A stretch of DNA of 64,000 bases, taken from NCBI GenBank assembly GCA_947568835.1, contig OX387607.1:13469701-13533700 (forward strand). The letters run 5' to 3'. Each line of letters begins with the position of its first letter. Position 1 is the stretch's first letter. The stretch comes from Protonemura montana (Eukaryota; Arthropoda; Insecta; Plecoptera; Nemouridae). The notes under the pieces are model-generated. The model saw only the letters and a list, made by a program, of their open reading frames with translations, was not told the DNA's origin and ran no database searches. This document shows positions 32,758 to 43,652 of the stretch, piece by piece. Made by a program: the position numbers and the translations under genes.

Positions 32758-35700
32758 CGCTTGGAACTCGAGGTAAATACGATATTGCCGTTGCACAAGT
32801 AACTACGGGTAAATACAACTCCGAGGTTAGAACGAGGCCCCGGCGACAGATCTAGATTTTCCGTAGAGAGAAACAATTTTTAAACGATTTCAACCACGAC
32901 TCCCTCCCAATTGTTTCATGTTTCTTCGCGATTCTATTGTATCAATTTTGCATGACGTCCCATAAAGTAGTCAACTAATTAACAACCTGAATCGGAATTG
33001 TATTTATTCGAATTTACACTGATTCCATTGGATTTGTACATCGGCTTTGTTAACGAATGCTGATAGCATCGACGCGTCGATTCGTTCACAATAACGATTA
33101 TTTTACGGATAAAAAAACTGCCGCGGATTATAATTAGTTGAAAACACACCGCTAGGCGCTAGGTTTGCACGATCCACGAACCGCGAACAAGCCGTCAACT
33201 GTTGGGAACTGGAATCGTGTTCGAAAAATGTGTTTTCTAATTAGTACGTTTACAGGTGTATCTTTCCTTGAAAAAATAAAACAGGGCAAACTTTTACTTC
33301 TTCTACGGATTAACGTTACTTGTCAATCCATCAAAGTGCTTCATTTTGCAGTGGAGAAAAAGTTGACAGACATCATTTACCATTCGTTTTAAATATCAGT
33401 TTCGTCAGAGGGTTACGAGTTTGCCAAAATACTCGAAAAAAAGTAACAAGTAATGAGTAAAACGAGCTAGCCCTAGAGGGAAAATGTACTTCGGGCTAAG
33501 CGGGGTTAGATTTCCCGCTGTATTCTCTGACAATATTTCAATGCAGTGCCTATTCCCAATCTAGGTTTAAAAAGCTAAGACAGCTGCGAAAAAAAACACA
33601 CATTTTTTAATTGCTATATCATAACGATTGGTCTGCTTGCGTCAAACATCCAGCTTCCCAACGTCGTCCTTGCCAAACGGGCATCACCTTTGGACATCAA
33701 CTTCCAACTGACAGCGCAAAGAAATCGAAAATCGAAACAAAGTACAATGCAGTTCCAACCACCGCAAGCCCAATCAGTCTCCCATTACGCCCGGCCCGTT
33801 GGTCGCACCCTTGTAAACCAGCTGGGCAAGAACAAAATCGCAAGCCATCATTTCCCACTCAACGCTAGGCCACGAACCACTAAACAATCATCAACGCGAA
33901 TCAATCTTCCAACACGATCATTGTCAGTCGCTGCAATCGGAGTCATCAAACGAACAAACAAACAAACAACCAACTCCCCATCGACCCTAGCGCGCGTTCT
34001 TTCATAGCGAGTTAATTTCATTTTAAATGCAGCGGCCGGCTGCCGATGTTGATCTTACGACAGTCATCACACGGTGATTGCGGTAGCTACTAGATAGCGC
34101 GCGCGGCAGCTGCGTAGCGCAGCGCGCTCTCTCTGTGTATACGTGTGTGAATTGTTTGTTAATCCCGCATCTGTGCCTAATCCCGGGTCGGTCGCCGGTT
34201 TACCCGGCGGGTGACGTCATAGCACGACGCCCCAATCGGTGTTAACACGATACAGTAGTCCACCCCGCTCATCCCGAGGGATCTACCCCCGACCCCGGGA
34301 TGCATGCCGTCCACGGGGATTTGTTTAATTGGTATTTTATAAGCCATGTGCGGACAGGTTCGAGCGACTTAAGGGTTGAATACATTTCATCCCTTCGGTC
34401 TCGGGGCCCGTTTGTTGTAGATGAGGGACTTGCTTGGAGCGCGGGGAAAGCAGAGGCCGGATGACCGGGCGCTAGAGCTGCGTTTATTTTGGGACACTTT
34501 AAGGGTTGGCTTAAATGGTTTGCATTAACGAAGTATTTCCACTTTGATCGGGAAAGAGTGTTAGCGGTAATAGATCCTAACGGGATCCTGAAATCAAGTT
34601 GAATTATTTTCATACCGAAAATTGTAAGACATTCTGAGAGTTGCTTTATGAAAAAGTAAATGGAAAGAATATATCCTTGATCACACTGTTCGTTGCCAGT
34701 TGGACAATCACTCTGGCAACAATGGAGATGCTATTTGCGGCTAGACTCATAGTTAAAAAATAATTAACAGCTAAGTGTGGTATGTTTATAAGAAAATAAT
34801 CCTAGAAAAGCAAACTCCTTGAGTCTGAAACCAGAAAATCTGTTAAGGACGATTTTTCCAATATCTTGTGTACCTACGGCCTAAGCTGGTTGGGTGGAAA
34901 GAACCGTACGGACCTCTGGATGGGATGGAAAGGTATCCCTAGGAACCCCAGATATATAAGTAGAAAAGCTCCTGTTTCTCCACATCAGACTGCCACCTAC
35001 CGGCAACTCCCGACACTAGCGCGCCGAAAGCGATACCCCTCCAACGCGGGAACGATCTACTCTCCCCTCCACCATGCATTATTAATATTCGCCGCTCGTG
35101 GACGACGCCGCCGACGCCGACGATGATTAGTTTTTGGGGGGCGCCGTCGGTGTCATTTCGCCGTCGAGGGAGTTGGTTCGCGGATGCGAGGGGTTGGGCC
35201 CGGGTGGTCGGAACGCGTGGGGGAGGGGGCTAACATTTATTAAACTGTTGTTCGGTCGGCGCGCTCGGCATTGTGCGAAGCTGATTAGGTTGCCATAGCA
35301 AGGATTTATTCTCCCATTAGCCCGCGCTCACCACGCCGTTATCATCCGTTTAACTTTAATTGCCAATTTAATAATTATAGTTTCGAGCGTGTAATGGGTG
35401 TAATTATAATGCGCGTACTCGATTTTAGAACACGTCCTACTCGATTTCAGAAATTACACTCTTTGCCCGATGCCTTCGAAGATCATCGGAATGAATATAA
35501 GCTTTTACGCCTTTTGCACGGGTAAACGGGTTGCAACCCTTTTTTCCCCTCGCTCCTTCCTCCTTAGATCAAAGATGTTGGTGGTTCATTTTGCAAATAA
35601 GAATATATCCGGTAGATCACACAATTGAAGAGATAACTCTGGGCGAATTCTGGACGCACCTATCGGGTTTTGATACTTATCACGGCGGTACATTAAGATC

Positions 35701-37104
35701 GGGGATGCCGAGCACGCGAGACAATGAGTCGGCCTCCACGCGCGTTTAGTTCCTTCCCCTACCGCGAGGCGCGTGGCCCATGGAGATGTGTAGCAACGCA
35801 GGGAGTCGTCACAGCCCGCTGGTCCAAGCATGCACCTTCGTTTTGTGGCACCGCTACAGAACTTTTTCATCGATGGGTCTATGTCACCATTGGCTTTATG
35901 CAAACATTGATAGGTTAGCTCTTAAATTCTATGGCACCGTTTGAACTTGGGCACCGTTGGCACTTAATCAAAGTAGGCATCGTTGGCACCCAATGAATCG
36001 ATGCACTCATTGCTATAAAGTCTTCAACACGCAACGTATACAACTCACATCTTGGCGTGATCAGCCACTCCCAGTCTCTACGCATATCCGCATGCGACAC
36101 GCACCTCCATGGCCAATTACCGCTACCCCATTGTCCTGGCGACGCCGACGCCGTGTTATCTGCGTCGCGACGCCGTAAAGCACAATTATCGGCGTCGCTT
36201 CGTGGTCATTAACGCGCACAATGCGTAGCGCTCTTTCGAATTATCGGCCTCTCAGGGGCGCGCTTATCGCCCCGTCGTCGGCCGCCATCTTGGTCACGAG
36301 GGGAGGGGTGGGGGGAGGATGTCACCCACACACGCACTTTGCGGTCAGGCACATCCATGCCAGCCAACACAACGACGCGATACGATGACCGTCGGGATCA
36401 AACCCGATTGCGATAGGCGATTCTCCTTCGCTTTGTTCGTTTCATCTGACCATTTCACTAAAATAAATTAAAATATTTTGTTTTGTTTCGGTATCGGTAT
36501 CGGTTTTAACTGATTGCCATTTGGGCTTATAGTAAGCCTCTACAAAGTCGCAGCCCTAATGTTAAACTTTCTGCTGAGCAATTGAGTCAGGAACTTTTGG
36601 TAACGGTACCGTTACATGTGATTTCGCCTCGAGGTACAGGTACAAGCATATCAATCGTCCAAGTTGGTGTTCTAAGAGAAGAATTGAGCCTCGACCAGTA
36701 TCAAATGTGGGTTCATCTTCTGAAAATGGCGAAACATGATGTCTTAACACTCGAGAAACTACTTTATCCCTGAATAATCTCCGCGAAGACAATTTTAACA
36801 TCGTCGCTTACTGCTGAGACTCTAAATTATTGGAAACACAAGGGACTCAAATTTCACCGGTTTCAAAACGAGATTTTCAACGTCTAGAATAATGCAAATC
36901 ACCAAAACATGCAGCTTTATACTCATGTCCATACCATGAGGCATCAGCTGTCCCCGTCTCTGCATTGTCTTGGTCGGTTTGTCTGTTGCGTGAGGGGGGG
37001 GGGGGACTATCTGTCATGTTTAAACTCCGCTCGGTGCTCGGCGGTGAGTGATGGATCGGATCAGATCGACAAGCAATAACCGGCACCGCCTTGCCACACA
37101 CTGT
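32758..37104. other. Intergenic with several CpG islands, no gene supported
   Basis: AT-rich to about 33,600, then CpG-dense DNA at 33,600-34,500 and 34,980-36,430, with short hexamer runs GACGCC (35,101-35,123; 36,136-36,153). Open frames here (for example 33,690-34,007 and 35,586-35,903) have no recognised product. A G run occurs at 36,997-37,008. Confidence 0.4.
34211..34220. promoter_or_regulatory. CRE-like site GTGACGTCAT
   Basis: A CREB/ATF-type site in a CpG-rich island. The nearby stretch at 34,090-34,130 is unusually rich in GCGC/GCAGCTGC palindromes. No transcript start can be tied to it. Confidence 0.3.
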
Positions 37105-37874
37105 CGCCTCTGTGCTGGACATTCAGTGACAGGGTGCAAGCTTAGCTCCTCGCAAAGGAGCGGACACTCGCCATCGCCTCTGTGCTGGACATTCCATGAC
37201 AGGGTGCTTGTTTCGCTCCACGCAAAGGAGTGGACACTCGCCGTCGCCTCTGTGCTGGACATTCCGTGACAGGGTACAAGCTTAGAGGTGCTTGTTTCGA
37301 TCCACGCAAAGAAGCGGACACTCGCCATCGCCTCTGTGCTGGACATTCCATGACAGGGTGCTTGTTTCGCTCCACGCAAAGGAGTGGACACTCGCCGTCG
37401 CCTCTGTGCTGGACATTCCGTGACAGGGTACAAGCTTAGAGGTGCTTGTTTCGCTCCACGCAAAGAAGCGGACACTCGCCATCGCCTCTGTGCTGGACAT
37501 TCCGTGACAGGGTACAAGCTTAGAGGTGCTTGTTTCGCTCCACGCAAAGAAGCTGACACTCGCCGTCGCCTCTGTGCTGGACATTCCGTGACAGGTTGCT
37601 TGTTTCTCTCCACTCAAAGGAGCGGACACTCGCCGTCGCCTCTGTGCTGGACATTCCGTGACAGGGTACTAGCTTAGAGGTGCTTGTTTCGCTCCACGCA
37701 AAGAAGCGGACACTCGCCGTCGCCTCTGTGCTGGACATTCCGTGACAGGGTACTAGCTTAGAGGTGCGTGTTTCGCTCCACGCAAAGAAGCGGACACTCG
37801 CCGTCGCCTCTGTGCTGGACATTCCGTGACAGGTTGCTTGTTTCTCTCCACTCAAAGGAGCGGACACTCGCCGA
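37105..37874 (+). repeat. Two-length minisatellite (70 and 84 bp units)
   Basis: Ten units start with CGCCTCTGTGCTGGACATTC at 37,105, 37,175, 37,245, 37,329, 37,399, 37,483, 37,567, 37,637, 37,721 and 37,805. Lengths are 70, 70, 84, 70, 84, 84, 70, 84, 84, 70, i.e. S S L S L L S L L S. The long unit equals the short one plus a 14 bp segment containing AAGCTTAGAGG or CTAGCTTAGAGG. All start spacings obey one of the two lengths exactly. Long open frames on both strands follow from the repeat and are not genes. Confidence 0.95.
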
Positions 37875-38569
37875 TATCTCAACGCTATATCATCTTTATG
37901 AAATAGAACGTTTCCGTTCAGTTTTCACAAGAAATCCAGTCACCATTTAGCTGCTTGGCCCAGCAGTGGAGGTCGATGTTTGCTACCCGTTTAGCCCCAT
38001 TACTGACTTTCCCAACGCGATCACTAAATTATCCGTGGCCAGCGGCGATCCGGACGACTCGAAACGCTGATTCGGCGCCCTTGCTCGTCACCCTCCGCCG
38101 CGTGGCCTCGACGGCGACCCTCGCCTCAACTCTACGACGAGATGCATTCGATTTCAAGCGTCATTGCTTCCCCATCCCCCCCCCCCCCCCAACCCCAGCG
38201 AGGTCGGCGTTCGCTCATGTCACGGCCCATTAGCGAGGTGAGAAACAAATGCCGATGACGCGGCTCTGCTCGTAGATACCGCCGCCCGGTTCCGAGTTGT
38301 CGGCGTCGGCGTTCAGGATTAAGGGGGCTTCAATATTATATGCGTGAAATCTGTACAAAGCTGTATTGTCATTGCAATGATGCTGCAAGACCGTAATTTG
38401 TAGTGCGTTGGAGAGTTTTTTTATTCAACCTACAATTGTGAGACGCCGTCATTACCGTGTTATCTCCCAACCAATATCATATGCACGTCCAACCACAAAG
38501 TGCGTCGTTAGACCACAGAATGACACCGCGGTGATCTAATCAGATCAAGTTTACAACATGAAGTGTTAT
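37875..38569. other. Intergenic, CpG-rich then AT-rich, no gene
   Basis: CpG-rich from 37,970 to 38,320, with a C run near 38,177 and a GGCGTC hexamer stretch at 38,296. No product recognised. Confidence 0.4.
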
Positions 38570-38731
38570 CCGGGGCCGCGCGGACGCAGCCCCGACTACC
38601 AAAAATTACGCGCCCGAGTAATCTACATTTGAGATCATCGCAGGGGTCAGCCCAACCGTAGTGCAATGGAAGAGCCTCACCCTGGGGGAACCGCCTTGTT
38701 GATCAAGGTAACCCCTACGCCAGGTAAGTAT
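38570..38731 (-). ncRNA. U1 spliceosomal snRNA gene or variant copy
   Basis: Transcribed on minus from 38,731. The 5' end ATACTTACCTG is the exact U1 sequence that pairs with 5' splice sites. Stem-loops I, II and III follow, the Sm site AATTTTTGG is intact (about 38,607-38,615), and a strong GC stem-loop IV (GGGGCTGCGTCCGCGCGGCC) ends near 38,570. About 162 nt matches the normal U1 size of about 164. Stem-loop II has ATTGCACTAC, one base away from the U1A-binding ATTGCACTCC. The stem-loop I loop reads GATCAACAAGG instead of the conserved GATCANGAAGG bound by U1-70K. It is either a functional variant or a recent pseudogene. I could not assign a proximal sequence element with confidence. Confidence 0.85.
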
Positions 38732-41211
38732 GCTTTCACTGTGGTCTTGGGCTTGCCCTACCATATGGCTCTACACGAACATGCCCGAGTAGTATCATTT
38801 TAAAATGGTAATTTTTACAAAAAATACTTAATGTATCAGTACAAAATTGTTATAATCTTGTTGATAACACTTTTCTCCTGCAGAATTATATTGCTTTACT
38901 TAGATTTTAGAAACAAATACGAGCGTAACAAGCATTTTAAGAAAGTTTTTTGTCATTTCGAACTTATGCGCTCTCAGCGCCACCTAGTTGCACACTTTGT
39001 AACTGCTGTGCTATGTGGCGGCGTCAAGTGATGGCGCTTTTGCTTTTGTTTTTTGACTACATTGCAGTTATTTGATTGATAATTATTTGTGTGTGCGATT
39101 GATTTCAGCCTATTTAAATCGGGGATTCGTAATTTACTCTAAAATAATTGTACTCAAATAATCGCACTTTGACAAAATCTTACAGTTATTATAAATCTTT
39201 TCCGGTATTGGATTGGTAAAAAATGTAAATAATGGTTGGTGGTGCGTGTAGATAGTACTCTCTGGTAAACATCAAAGATACGAAACTAGTAAGAAACTAG
39301 TACTAGTAATAAACTTACTGTGTAAACACTAGTAAAACGGTGCATATAAAGAACTTAGAAATGCATAGCTGCCCTAATATCAGTGAGTGTGTACGATTAT
39401 AATAGCATCACAAGTATGTACTTATTGCTTCTAGTAGAACACTATTTGGACACAACAGAAGTCTAATTGTAATTATCACCAGAAAGCCTCATTTGGATCG
39501 AAAATCAGAAAAGAATTACGTAATTTAACTATTCTACGAAACCAAACTGAAGTTATTTTCATACCCGTGAATATTTGCTGCACGCCGACGCACATATCCG
39601 ACCCCTGCAGAAGCCACAGGAAGACTGGTTTATTGCACTCGTTACCTACCAATTGATGGTTCTGACTGATAAGACTGCGATTCCTCGGATGTAAACAAAC
39701 CTAACCTAGCTAGCTATACATACCCAGCTTGGAAGGATGCTTTTAATGGCCTTTTGCTTCCCGATAGGTTGTAACTGGTTGTAAATATACTATGCACCTA
39801 GAAAAATTACCCTGTTACAGATTTATGCTTTGTATGGTTTGATTGTTGGTGTAAATTCTTTCTTGGATATATGAAACTTCCAAGTTTATAAATTCCACCT
39901 TTCAGCTGCACTCAGTTAATACTTAAGATGTAACTCCATTTTGCAATACTAGACCTATGAAAACACATTTCACATCAAGTTAATTTCTCTTACCTATAAT
40001 ACTCTTGGGTACTCAGCCTTATTTCTTCTGCCTCCTTAGCGCACATGTAAATCTTTACAGAGAATTTAACTTTAAATTTATGTTTGTTTACGCTAAACAC
40101 CTCCAGCATATCTGTAATCAGTTCAAAATCCAAATACAAATTGACTCAAAAATTATGCACAGCCATGGCATAATATTTACTGTCAAAGTCAAACGTTATA
40201 TTGTTGTCTTGAGGTGCCAAATTCTAAATTGGGCACTGTTATTGAAGGTCACACTCATTGCTTATCGATACACTTGGAAAAAGCTGAGTGTTCTGTATGT
40301 ACTGCTAAAAATTAGCAGGCCCTTTTGGCCAAATAGGTAATGAATAATCTGGGGATCAAAGCCATAATGGATTAAGAGACGTATCCAAATATTGAAAGAA
40401 AAACTTAAGCTTGATGTACAAGAAAAAAATCAAAAATCAATTTACCTTTGTTGATTTCTAGTCTCAAAAGGATAACTACGTTTTCAAGGAATTTTTGCTT
40501 GGAACAGATAAAAACTCTTTTGTAATCATACAATAATATTATCTTTATACTAAATACATAGTCATATTTGCTACACACATATACTTATTGAGAGGATATG
40601 TACAAAAATACAAAAAGCTTGTCTCTTGTACCAATCAGGACACGATTCACAATTGAAATCATTCGGAACAGTGGTTACATTCAATAGTGCACACTGTGTC
40701 GGATACTCGTGGGCCTGGCTCATTTGGTTCACCTTCTCTGATAAATCCAGCTACCTACTACAGGGACCGACTACCAAAAGCTACACACAAACGATCGGGA
40801 AAATAATTGCGTTCACAACGTAATAAACAGCAATGTTTTTGCTGTTCAATTTTAACTTGTACTCAATCGACAACGGTAACAATTAATTACCTACATGATG
40901 AGAAATTAGATCTGACTAAATCAGATAAGCCATAATTTAACAAGCATTGGCATGGCATACTGTTTATTAAAGATAAGAAACACCTTCAAAAATAGCTGAC
41001 AATCCCTACTTGATAATTAGATCTTAAGGGCAAATTTTGTTCAAAGGCTGTTTTTTTTCTGAGAGTTGTGTCAGCTGTTTTTTTTTTGTGGTTCTTATCC
41101 TAAAAAGGCAGTATTTAAATGTGAATCTGATGGTTATTATTAGTGCTACCTACGTATGAAAAATGCAGTTCAAAATCGAAGGCAATTGTTTGGTAAAAAA
41201 ATCACTGATTA
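38732..41211. other. Intergenic, AT-rich, no gene supported
   Basis: Open frames such as 40,005-40,340 are AT-rich and have no recognised domain. No RNA gene or long repeat was recognised. Confidence 0.4.
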
Positions 41212-42416
41212 CTGATGAGTAGAGCCACGATTATATGGTGATGCGCGAAATCGCGAATTGTTCTTATCTCTTGTTTTTCTTACAAATGAGTGCCATTCAT
41301 TGAATTCCCAACTCAAATATGTAAGAAGCTCATCGCGACATAACGCGAAATTCACGAAAAATCATCCATAACACCGAAATCAACCATTTCCCGCGAAATC
41401 ATCGCGAAATGAGCCTTTTCCCATCCAAGTATCTTAAATTTCAGATAATCGGTTATTTTTTCATTTTTATCAAGCCACATATCACGGAAAATAAATAAAC
41501 AAACAAAATAACCCATTTCACTAAAATGTGTGTATTTTGCGAAATAGCCACTAATTTCCATTCAAAAAATTTTAAATGTTTATTTTATCTCGCTAAACAC
41601 ACATTTCCATGAATTTGTCAGATTATTTCCCCCAGTCTTGTTGTCAGGTCTGTTTCTCATCAAATGCTGTCAACATTCCTAAGTTTAGGGGGTAGAAGTA
41701 GTGGGGCAAAATGTTTGCTGTAGGAAACTATTGCCATTGGTTGGCTGAATCTTCCCCTCCTTGCCATGTGAGCACCAGCATCACATGCATTTAGTCTATA
41801 TAGAGATTAGCAGGGATTTCAAATTTCAATGGGGTGTAATAAATCTTTGACTTTTGAGGATCAAACAAAGCAACTCTTTGTGAGTGATGGATATATTTTG
41901 ATGTGTGGAATCTAAAACACCAGACTTGTCTGGGAGAAAAAAATAAAATCTTGGAAAGTATGTTGTTAGTACCAGGCAGTGGGTCTAATTCAAATTATCA
42001 TGGACAAAAAAATCTCAAACCCCTCACTGACAAACTTTTTAGTTTTAAACTCTTTTTGGAAAATTAGTGTTACAAATAGGAGCTAATTGAAATTAATTTA
42101 ATTTTGCATCAATAATAATAAAAACATGGAGCTTATATGGATAAATTTTTCTTGTGTCTTATTTGTTTTGTAGTTTTCTTGTGGCGTAACAATGTATTTT
42201 ATGAAACAAAGGTATTAGCTACATTTTAAAGGAACTTATTGAACAGAAACACTATGTTTAACTATTCTTCTTTTTTTCGTCACCTATGTCCGAAATCTGC
42301 TATAGACATGAAATTCTGTACTTTTTCCATAACACCGCCATAACACCGAAATCCAAAAAGCTTACCACGAAATTAACGAAATCATAACACCATAAAATCT
42401 TGGCTCTACTGATGAG
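41212..42416. mobile_element. Non-autonomous hAT-like DNA transposon with 8 bp TSD
   Basis: A perfect direct repeat CTGATGAG flanks the unit at 41,212-41,219 and 42,409-42,416. The 1,189 bp element (41,220-42,408) has terminal inverted repeats: the left end is TAGAGCCACGATTATATGGT, and the right end read inward is TAGAGCCAAGATTTTATGGT, 18 of 20 identical. Subterminal motifs recur (CCATAACACCGAAATC near 41,368 and 42,337; several GCGAAAT). An 8 bp duplication with short inverted repeats starting TAGAG fits the hAT superfamily. No transposase frame is present. Confidence 0.85.
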
Positions 42417-43349
42417 TTATACTGCAAATACTTTTTCCCATGATTTACAATCGAACAAGTTTATATGCTTGCGATTTTAGCGGGAAATAAAAATTATGCA
42501 ATCAATTCCGTGTTTTGAGCAAGCCTATAATTGTAGCAAGAAAGAAATAATCAGAGGTGAGGGACACACATAAGTGCATAGAACAGCTGTGGAAATTGGT
42601 TTAAACTACTCTTATATAACTATGTAAGTTTAATCTACAGTCAATTCACAATCAAAACAATTTAGTGATGGTGAAAATTATACGTATTGAATATAATTCA
42701 AAATTGTAAAATATCTTTTGGCACAAAAACAGTGGAAGAGATAGGTACTTAAAGCTAGAATTCAGAATCCAGCACACCAAATAGAACGATGGTTGATTTG
42801 AATTTGCAACAAATTTGTTCAGGTTTAGATAGAGCCGACTCGCTTTATGTCATTCCTGAATACATGGCAACAAATCTAACGTGGAAATGAACCTTAGTGA
42901 AATCATTCTTCGGGTCCATCTTTCTCTTAGGCCACTGGTCGATAACAGTCATAGAGACCATCAAAACTATCACAATACGTTAACAATAAATAAAACAAAA
43001 CAGCACTTTCCAAAAAAAAAAAAAAAAAAACGCCAGAACACTAACAAACTAGGTACCAATTTGTAATCGAGTCGAAACAAATCTAAAATTCCAGTTTTTC
43101 CGGTATAGAAGGTAGGAATGAGATTCAAATGTATATATTTTTTAAATTTACAAACATTCTACAAATATACACATGGATAAAGGAACAGATTTCCAACCGG
43201 AATTACGTACCGATGCCATAACCGGCAAAAGTTGCCTGCATAATAACAAGAATGGAAACTTCAACACTACTCCAATGGCTCCCAACTTTTCCCTCTCCCG
43301 TCTGTCATCCCGACCCAGACTGCCGACCCGCGGCAGGGAAAGCTCCCGA
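42417..43349. other. DAAM 3' side, probable 3' UTR and flank
   Basis: Lies immediately downstream (minus strand) of the DAAM stop. An A run (43,012-43,030 on plus) is present. I see no clear AATAAA on the minus strand close to the stop, so the transcript end is not located. The segment 43,288-43,336 repeats the end of the coding region (see findings). Confidence 0.4.
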
Positions 43350-43652
43350 CTACGCCTTCTTCCCGTTGCCGAGCGCCCTCTCCCGACTGTCCTCCCGACC
43401 AAGACTTCCGACTCGAGGGGGAGAGTTGCCATTAGACGATATGCGGGACTTGCGACCTCGTTTGAACTTGGCCATGTCCTCGCCGAACACGTCTCCTGTG
43501 CGCAGCGCCGAGATGAGGTCGTCGAACTCGCCCTTCGCCCCAGTGTTGGCCTCGCGGCGCCCGTTGGCTCCAAGTCCGTTCTTTAGGCTGTTGCCAACCT
43601 TCGCCAAGAGGCCCTCGCGGCTGTGTTTGCGCTCCATCGTGCGCTTCTTCAG
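43350..43652 (-). CDS. DAAM: DAAM exon 16 (DAD and stop)
   Basis: Residues 999-1098. Contains [20 protein letters not shown] and the basic FKRGRKSR cluster, the autoregulatory DAD that binds the DID. It ends [23 protein letters not shown] and TAG (43,352-43,350). Acceptor TTGTCCCTGCAG|CTGAAG. A second copy of the RVGSLGR coding sequence follows the stop in another frame. Confidence 0.95.
   Translation of the reverse strand: MKKRTMERKHSREGLLAKVGNSLKNGLGANGRREANTGAKGEFDDLISALRTGDVFGEDMAKFKRGRKSRISSNGNSPPRVGSLGREDSRERALGNGKKA

Noticed and set aside
37020-37882. Several 90-200 codon open frames on both strands
   Set aside because: They are generated by the 70/84 bp minisatellite; peptides repeat the unit and no start, splice or domain evidence supports them.
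40005-40340. 111-codon frame with hydrophobic stretches
   Set aside because: AT-rich DNA gives Phe/Ile/Tyr-rich peptides by composition; no family resemblance and no splice or polyA context.
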